DNA of 64,000 bases from an uncultured Oscillospiraceae bacterium (GTDB lineage Bacteria > Bacillota > Clostridia > Oscillospirales > Oscillospiraceae), in the NCBI GenBank assembly GCA_900757655.1, contig CAAEOT010000026.1, forward strand, positions 46,172 through 110,171. The letters are read 5' to 3'. The notes under the pieces are model-generated. The model saw only the letters and a program-made list of their open reading frames with translations, did not search any database and was not told the origin of the DNA. How positions within the stretch are numbered: the stretch's first letter is position 1; every line of letters starts with the position of its first letter. This document shows positions 59,103-64,000 of the stretch, one piece after another. The position numbers were made by a program, and so were the translations under genes.

Positions 59103-61034
59103 ATGGCAACCGTTTCCGCGCCGGTCAAGCGCGCGCGGCGGCTGCGCCCGGCCCCGCTGTGGCTGAGCCTGCTGCTGGCGTTTCTGGCGTATTTTCTTCT
59201 GGATTTTTCCCTGCGTCTGTTCTATGGCTCGATGAGCAACGTGTCGCTCTGGGCGTGGCAGCCGCTGGTGTTTACCCTGCTGTGGTCGGGCACGATGACG
59301 GCGATCGCTGCGCTGCTGCCGCGAACGGGCCGGCGCATCTTTCTGCTGGTCACGTTCGTGCCGTTTGTGCTGCTGGCCATTACGAACTGCGTGCTCTACC
59401 AGCTGACGGGCACGTGCTTTTCCTTTGCCGACCTCGCCTATGCCGGCGACGGCGCGCGGTTTATCAGCGCGTCCTACTTCCGTCTGAGCAAAGGCGAGTG
59501 GTTCAGTCTCGCCGTTTGCATGGCCATGATGCTCTGCGCCGTGATCTTCATGCCGAAGGCGCGCCCCGGCCGCCGCGGCCGGATCGTGGCCGCCGTGCTG
59601 GCGGTCGCGTGCGCGGCGGGCATCGTCGTTGTCCACAATGCGCTGGCGTACCGGGGCGATGACCAGGACCGCAGCGAGTACCTCTCCTGGGACAACGCAG
59701 AGAGCCACGACACGTTCCGCGACACCTATACGGACTTCAGCAATCCCAACCGCTGCCTGATGCTGACCGGCCTGTACCAGTACACCGTGCGCGGCGCGGC
59801 CGTGACGCTCTGGCCGCAGGACACGGCGACGGATCAGCGTATCGCGGAACTGGATGACTACTATGCGTCCCATCCGAAGGCGGCGGCCGATACGCCCATG
59901 ACCGGCGCGTTTGCGGGCAAGAACCTGATCTTCATCATGATGGAGTCCATGGACGACTGGCTCGTGACGCCGGAGTATATGCCCAACCTCTGGCGGATGG
60001 AGCAGGAGGGCCTGTATTTCCCGAATTATTACGCGCCGATGTTCCTCTCTGCCGGCACGTTCAACTCGGAGTTCACGGCCAATACCGGCCTCATCGCGCC
60101 GGAGCATCACGTGCGCAACTCGTATTATGCCGAGCATGCGCTGCCGTATTCGCTGGCGAATCTGTTTCGTGACGCGGGCTACAGTGCCCGGTCCTATCAC
60201 GCGGCCAACCCGAACATTTATAACCGCGGGCAGATCCACCTGAACTTCGGCTATGAGTCCTATAACGACTACGGCGATCTCGGCATGGACGACTATATGC
60301 TCGATTCGCAGCTCCTGCGCGGCTATGATCAGATCGTCTCGGACGAGCCGTTTTTCAGCTTCATCATCACGTATTCCGGACACGGGCCGTACACCACGGA
60401 GCAGCAGAACATCTCGGAGCCCCATCTGGACCGTGCCCGCGCGGTGATCGACTACAGCGCCGTACCGTACACGACCGAGGCGCAGAAAGAGGAGTACACC
60501 CGCGCCGTGGCACAGGCCATGGAGACGGACGCCTTCATCGGCGGCCTGCGCGAGCGGCTGGAGGCCGACGGTCACGCCGAGGACACGGTGCTCGTGCTGT
60601 TCACGGATCACTACTGCAAGTATTTCTCCGATACGGAGCTCATCGAGGCCATCAAGGGCACCAGCGATCACAACCTGCTCTCGAACGTGCCGTTCGTGAT
60701 CTGGACGGAGGGCATCACGCCGCAGGTCTCCGAAAAATACGTCAGCACGATGGACATCGCGCCGACGATCGTGGACCTGTTCTCGCTGGATACCGACCTG
60801 CGCTATTATATCGGCAACGATATGTTCGGCCCGGACGGCGGCGTGGTCTACTTCCGCAACTACGCGTGGTATGACGGCAAGACCTATGATACCGGCAATG
60901 ACGCTTCGACCAACCCGGTCGTGCTGGCCATGCGCGAGCAGGTGCGTGAGCAGATCGACATCTCGCAGGATACGTTCCGCAGCGACTACTTTGCCTACCT
61001 GCAAAAGCGCAGCGGCGAGACCGAAGCAAAATAG
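59103..61034 (+). CDS. LTA synthase family sulfatase (phosphoglycerol transferase-like)
   Basis: A 643-residue membrane protein. Of the ATGs at 59094, 59097 and 59103, the last is best placed to AAAGGA. About five TM helices (to about residue 180) are followed by the extracellular sulfatase domain: KNLIFIMMESMDDWLVTPEY (metal Glu), SAGTFNSEFTANTG with the Thr nucleophile, TYSGHGPYTT, VLVLFTDHYCKYF and DHNLLSNVPFVIWTEG. It builds polyglycerolphosphate or modifies wall glycans outside the cell. It is monocistronic. Confidence 0.88.
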   Translation: MATVSAPVKRARRLRPAPLWLSLLLAFLAYFLLDFSLRLFYGSMSNVSLWAWQPLVFTLLWSGTMTAIAALLPRTGRRIFLLVTFVPFVLLAITNCVLYQLTGTCFSFADLAYAGDGARFISASYFRLSKGEWFSLAVCMAMMLCAVIFMPKARPGRRGRIVAAVLAVACAAGIVVVHNALAYRGDDQDRSEYLSWDNAESHDTFRDTYTDFSNPNRCLMLTGLYQYTVRGAAVTLWPQDTATDQRIAELDDYYASHPKAAADTPMTGAFAGKNLIFIMMESMDDWLVTPEYMPNLWRMEQEGLYFPNYYAPMFLSAGTFNSEFTANTGLIAPEHHVRNSYYAEHALPYSLANLFRDAGYSARSYHAANPNIYNRGQIHLNFGYESYNDYGDLGMDDYMLDSQLLRGYDQIVSDEPFFSFIITYSGHGPYTTEQQNISEPHLDRARAVIDYSAVPYTTEAQKEEYTRAVAQAMETDAFIGGLRERLEADGHAEDTVLVLFTDHYCKYFSDTELIEAIKGTSDHNLLSNVPFVIWTEGITPQVSEKYVSTMDIAPTIVDLFSLDTDLRYYIGNDMFGPDGGVVYFRNYAWYDGKTYDTGNDASTNPVVLAMREQVREQIDISQDTFRSDYFAYLQKRSGETEAK

Positions 61035-61039
61035 CAAGC

Positions 61040-61076
61040 AAAAAAATCCCCCCGGATGCGCCGCATCCGGGGGGAT
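61040..61076 (-). terminator. Terminator of the Ser/Thr kinase gene
   Basis: A 14-bp stem (ATCCCCCCGGATGC / GCATCCGGGGGGAT) with a T7 run on the minus strand; it may also serve the convergent LtaS gene weakly. Confidence 0.88.
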
Positions 61077-61090
61077 CATTTTGCGATTTG

Positions 61091-63097
61091 TTATCCGTTC
61101 ATGCCGGGGATCAGGTCCAGGATGGTCTTGCTCTCCTTGACGGTGACGGTGCAGGCGGCGGAGTGGGTTGTGCCGTCGGCGCCGGTGATCTGCAGGATCA
61201 CGCTGGTGGAGCCGGCAGCGGCGGCCGTGGCCGTGACGCTGTAGGTGTCGTCCGTGCCGTTGCCGGTGCGCACCGGCTGGCCGAGCGAGACGACGCTGCC
61301 GTCGGCCGCGTAGACCTTCACGGAATCCTGCAGGCTGTCGAGGTTCTGCCCGTGGATGTGGAACGTGATGGTGCCGGTCTTCGTGCCGCCGAGGTCAAGC
61401 GTGGCCGAGCCGGTTTCGGCCGTGACACTGTCGACGCGCGACGGCGCCTTGACGGTGATCTGGCACGTGGCGGTGCAGCTGCCGGCGGAGGCCGTGATCG
61501 TCACGGAGCCGGCGCTCGTCGCCACGACGATGCCCTTTTTCACGCTGGCGATGTTCGGGTCGCTGCTGGCCCAGGAGACGAGATCGTCCGGGGCGTTCGC
61601 GGGCTGCATGGCCGCCGTGAGTGTGAGCGAGTCGCCGATCTGCAGTTCGGCCTTGTCCTTGTCGAGCTTGAGGCTCTTGACCTCAATGGCGTCGTTCGTG
61701 ACGGTGACGGTGCAGTCGGCCGAGCGTTTGCCGGCCTTGACGGTGATCTTGGCCTTGCCCTCGGTCACGCCGGTGACGACACCGTCTTTCACGGTGGCGA
61801 CGGCGGCGTTGCTGCTTGACCAGGTGAGTGTCTCATCCGTCAGCTCCTGGCCGTTGGCGTCGAGCACGGTGGCCTTGAGCGTGAGAGTGTCCTGCGGGGC
61901 GATCTCGGCCTTTTCATGGTCGAGCGTGATCGAGCCGACGCCGGACTTGCCGCCCTGCAGCGCCATGACGAGGATGAGCGCGATGAGCGCCACGACGACG
62001 AGCGAGCCAAGGATGATGGCGACGGTTTTCTTCGCGTTGTGCGGCTTTTCGGTGTCCTCCGTCTCAACCGGAACGGCCTTGCGCTGTGCCTTCGGCTTCG
62101 AGCCGGGGAACGTGTCCGCGGCGGCGGCCTTGGGAGCCGGCACCTCCCGGCGGACGGCCTGTGCCTGCTGCGGCTGGGCCGCTGCAGCGCGGCGCGCCAC
62201 GGCGAGCAGCGCTGCGCGGAACTCCTCCACGGAGGCGTAGCGCTGGGCTGGATCGTCGGCGCAGGCGCGCATGACGACGTTCTTCAGCGCCTGACTGCCG
62301 TGCAGCGGCTCGGGCAGTGGGTCGCCGCGCAGGCGCTGCTCGCGCGCGATTGCGAGATCCGACGCCTCCACCGCCGTCGGCGGCAGCGGTACGAACGGGA
62401 TGCGCCGCTCGTTGAGCGCCCAGTAGAGCACCATGCCCACGGAATAGAGGTCGCTCGCGGGCGAGACCTCTGCGCCGCACAGCACCTCGGGCGCCATGAA
62501 ATCATTCGTGTTGTCCACGGCGGAAAACTGCGCCATGCCGAAGTCACCGAGCTTATACGTGACCTGCTCGTCAAAGTTGCCGCCGCCGACAAAGACGTTG
62601 CGCGGCTTGATGTCGCCGTGCACGATGCCGCGGCGATGGCAGGTCTCCAGCGCACTGCACAGTCCGGCGCCGAGCCGGATGATGTCCGCCTCGCCGTGCG
62701 GGTGGTTGCGCAGGTAGTCCGGCAGGGACGGCAGCAGCTCCGTGCGCACATAAATGTCCCAGCCGCGGCCGTCCGCGTGCGCGCGGATGACGTGATCCTC
62801 GCACCGCAGCAGGTTCGGCTCGTCGCTGATGGCGTCGACGGCCATGAGCTGCCGCGCGATCGTCTCCACCTGGCGGTGGAGCAGGGCGGTCACTTCCTCC
62901 GGTGTGCGGCCCTCGGCGACAAGGGCGTCAAAGTCCTCCGGTGCGGCGGGGATCGACAGCACTTTCAGCGCCGCGTGATCCACCATGCCGAAGCCGTCGT
63001 CGCGCGCGATCTCGTACACCGTCCCGTAGGAGTCGCTGCCGAGCGTGCGCACGGGTTTCCAGTTTTGATAGTCCAGATTGCGGAATCGTTCTTCCAT
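61091..63097 (-). CDS. Membrane Ser/Thr protein kinase with bacterial Ig-like (Big_2) ectodomains
   Basis: A 668-residue protein. N-terminal kinase (about 15-300): glycine loop LGSDSYGTVYEI, Lys45 in ALKVL, catalytic VHGDIKPRNVFV (HGD for the usual HRD), DFG at 185-187 and APEVL. A linker rich in Ala/Gln/Lys leads to one TM helix (about 365-388: TVAIILGSLVVVALIALILV). Outside are two Big_2 domains (about 395-475, 476-555; ITLDHEKAEIAPQDTLTLKA, LKLDKDKAELQIGDSLTLTA) and a third strand-rich domain. Typical Firmicutes PrkC has PASTA repeats at this place. No partner phosphatase is adjacent. Confidence 0.92.
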   Translation of the reverse strand: MEERFRNLDYQNWKPVRTLGSDSYGTVYEIARDDGFGMVDHAALKVLSIPAAPEDFDALVAEGRTPEEVTALLHRQVETIARQLMAVDAISDEPNLLRCEDHVIRAHADGRGWDIYVRTELLPSLPDYLRNHPHGEADIIRLGAGLCSALETCHRRGIVHGDIKPRNVFVGGGNFDEQVTYKLGDFGMAQFSAVDNTNDFMAPEVLCGAEVSPASDLYSVGMVLYWALNERRIPFVPLPPTAVEASDLAIAREQRLRGDPLPEPLHGSQALKNVVMRACADDPAQRYASVEEFRAALLAVARRAAAAQPQQAQAVRREVPAPKAAAADTFPGSKPKAQRKAVPVETEDTEKPHNAKKTVAIILGSLVVVALIALILVMALQGGKSGVGSITLDHEKAEIAPQDTLTLKATVLDANGQELTDETLTWSSSNAAVATVKDGVVTGVTEGKAKITVKAGKRSADCTVTVTNDAIEVKSLKLDKDKAELQIGDSLTLTAAMQPANAPDDLVSWASSDPNIASVKKGIVVATSAGSVTITASAGSCTATCQITVKAPSRVDSVTAETGSATLDLGGTKTGTITFHIHGQNLDSLQDSVKVYAADGSVVSLGQPVRTGNGTDDTYSVTATAAAAGSTSVILQITGADGTTHSAACTVTVKESKTILDLIPGMNG

Positions 63098-63298
63098 GTG
63101 CGATCTGCACCGCCTTCCATATCAGGGTGAAAATCTTTTTATCAAACCAACCTATATTATACTGAATCCGCCGGCAATCTGCAAGAGGCGCGTGCAGGGA
63201 AAATGACCGCATTTTCTCTCCGGATGGGAAAAAGGCGGAATTATGTACCTTTTTCTACCCAAACGCCGGCTATCCATGCCAATTTTGCAAAGTGAATC

Positions 63299-63327
63299 TT
63301 GACTTTTGTTTAAGATTTGACTATGAT
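63299..63327 (+). promoter_or_regulatory. Promoter of the flavodoxin-like gene
   Basis: TTGACT (63299-63304), 17 bases, TATGAT (63322-63327). Confidence 0.82.
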
Positions 63328-63387
63328 AAAACAAGGAAACAAGGGATACAGTTGGTTCCGCCACAAACTGAAAGGGGATTTTTCACG

Positions 63388-63939
63388 ATGATTGACGCGA
63401 TTGTTTATTCTTCGCTCTCCGGTTCCTGTGAGGAGTACGCCCACCGCATGTCGGCAGCGCTGCACGTTCCGTTCTTTACGGAGCAGTCGCACATCTGCCC
63501 GACCGGCCGCAAGGTGGTCTACATCGGCTGGTTGCTGGCTGGCAAGGTCGTTGGTCTGGACAAGGCCAAGGAGCGCTACAATGTGGTCGGCGTGGTTTCG
63601 GTCGGCATGGGTGCTCCGGCTGCCAACGCAGAGGAAGTCTGCCGCAAGAAGAACGGCCTCGGCGCTGACGTTGCGGTGTTCCCGCTGCAGGGCCGCTTTG
63701 ACCTGAAGCGTCTGCCGCTGCCGTACCGCCTGATCATGAAGGTGAAGATCAAGGACATTGCCAAGCGCCTGAACGCGAAGGCTGCCAAGACCACGCTCAC
63801 GCCCGCTGAGCAGGCCTGCCTGACCATGGCGACCGTCGGCCGCGGCGAGCCCGCCACCTGGGACGGCATCAAAGCCGCCATCGACTGGGTCGAGGCCAAC
63901 AGCTTCCACTCCAAGTTCCCGGAGCCGAAGGTCTGCTGA
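63388..63939 (+). CDS. Flavodoxin-like domain protein
   Basis: A 183-residue protein. ATG at 63388 after AAAGGGGATTTTTCACG. The N-terminus AIVYSSLSGSCEEYAHRMSA is a flavodoxin-type phosphate-binding loop (S-S-L-S-G-S-C-E-E-Y-A), followed by VVYIGWLLAGKVVGLDKAKE and GVVSVGMGAP. The second half is basic and alpha-helical (MKVKIKDIAKRLNAKAAKTT), not typical of flavodoxins, so FMN-binding electron transfer is only likely. Monocistronic. Confidence 0.75.
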   Translation: MIDAIVYSSLSGSCEEYAHRMSAALHVPFFTEQSHICPTGRKVVYIGWLLAGKVVGLDKAKERYNVVGVVSVGMGAPAANAEEVCRKKNGLGADVAVFPLQGRFDLKRLPLPYRLIMKVKIKDIAKRLNAKAAKTTLTPAEQACLTMATVGRGEPATWDGIKAAIDWVEANSFHSKFPEPKVC

Positions 63940-63961
63940 GCACCATATCCTAACCCTATGC

Positions 63962-63998
63962 GTTCCGCCGGACGGGAATGTCCGGCGGAACTTTTTTG
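63962..63998 (+). terminator. Terminator of the flavodoxin-like gene
   Basis: An 11-bp stem (GTTCCGCCGGA / TCCGGCGGAAC) with an 8-base loop and six T residues at the end of the window. Confidence 0.9.
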
Positions 63999-64000
63999 TA

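Overview
The window looks like a chromosomal segment of a G+C-rich member of the Clostridia, most likely an Oscillospiraceae/Ruminococcaceae-type gut anaerobe. This rests on strong GGAGG-type ribosome binding sites, TTGACA/TATAAT promoters, Firmicutes gene families (LepA, YqhQ/DUF1385, YerC-type TrpR-like protein, NfeD/SPFH pair, GerMN lipoprotein), a T-box leader on cysS, GTP-type PEP carboxykinase, acetate-forming Pta and a bile-salt-hydrolase-type amidase. No species is assigned.

Layout. 1-12.9 kb: the start of an SGNH hydrolase, a stand-alone FakA-like fragment, lepA with a small XRE regulator, pta, tadA, a GT8 glycosyltransferase, a phosphoribosyltransferase, an NSS sodium symporter, a membrane HtrA protease with a zinc ribbon, and a GntR/ABC-ATPase/permease operon. 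13-20.6 kb: mnmG, then a polar amino-acid ABC transporter whose two binding proteins both appear circularly permuted, a Wzx-like flippase and a small export protein. 20.6-28 kb: pckG, a divergent lspA, a repeat-rich non-coding stretch with a strong candidate structured RNA, a PpiC-type foldase, and tcdA with a small protein and a hydrolase. 28-33.3 kb: a eukaryotic-type hexokinase, SPFH/NfeD, a TrpR-like regulator with a methyltransferase, and hslO. 33.4-36.4 kb: a four-tRNA cluster (Val, Phe, Gly, Cys), a deletion scar joining the remains of an EamA transporter and a LysR regulator, and a pyridoxamine kinase. 36.6-42.9 kb: an MMPL/RND exporter overlapping a 1204-residue GLUG-repeat surface protein.

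43-53.3 kb: cysS with its T-box, a GerMN lipoprotein, then a tight eight-gene minus-strand operon in transcription order: response regulator, histidine kinase, yqhQ, prmC, recA, recX, rimO, pgsA. 53.4-57.1 kb: directly after tRNA-Leu lies a visibly A+T-richer island of broken Rhs fragments, orphan toxin tips and candidate immunity genes. 57.2-64 kb: a choloylglycine hydrolase family enzyme, a second deletion scar (PhzF fused out of frame to an SLH tail), an LtaS-like sulfatase, a Ser/Thr kinase with bacterial Ig-like ectodomains, and a flavodoxin-like protein.

The most unusual points are the matched pair of circularly permuted solute-binding proteins, the minus-strand structured RNA near 23.5-23.8 kb, the Rhs-tip graveyard behind tRNA-Leu, two clean deletion junctions, and a GntR regulator gene without a normal start codon at the expected place. 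All calls come from reading the sequence; no database search was run.
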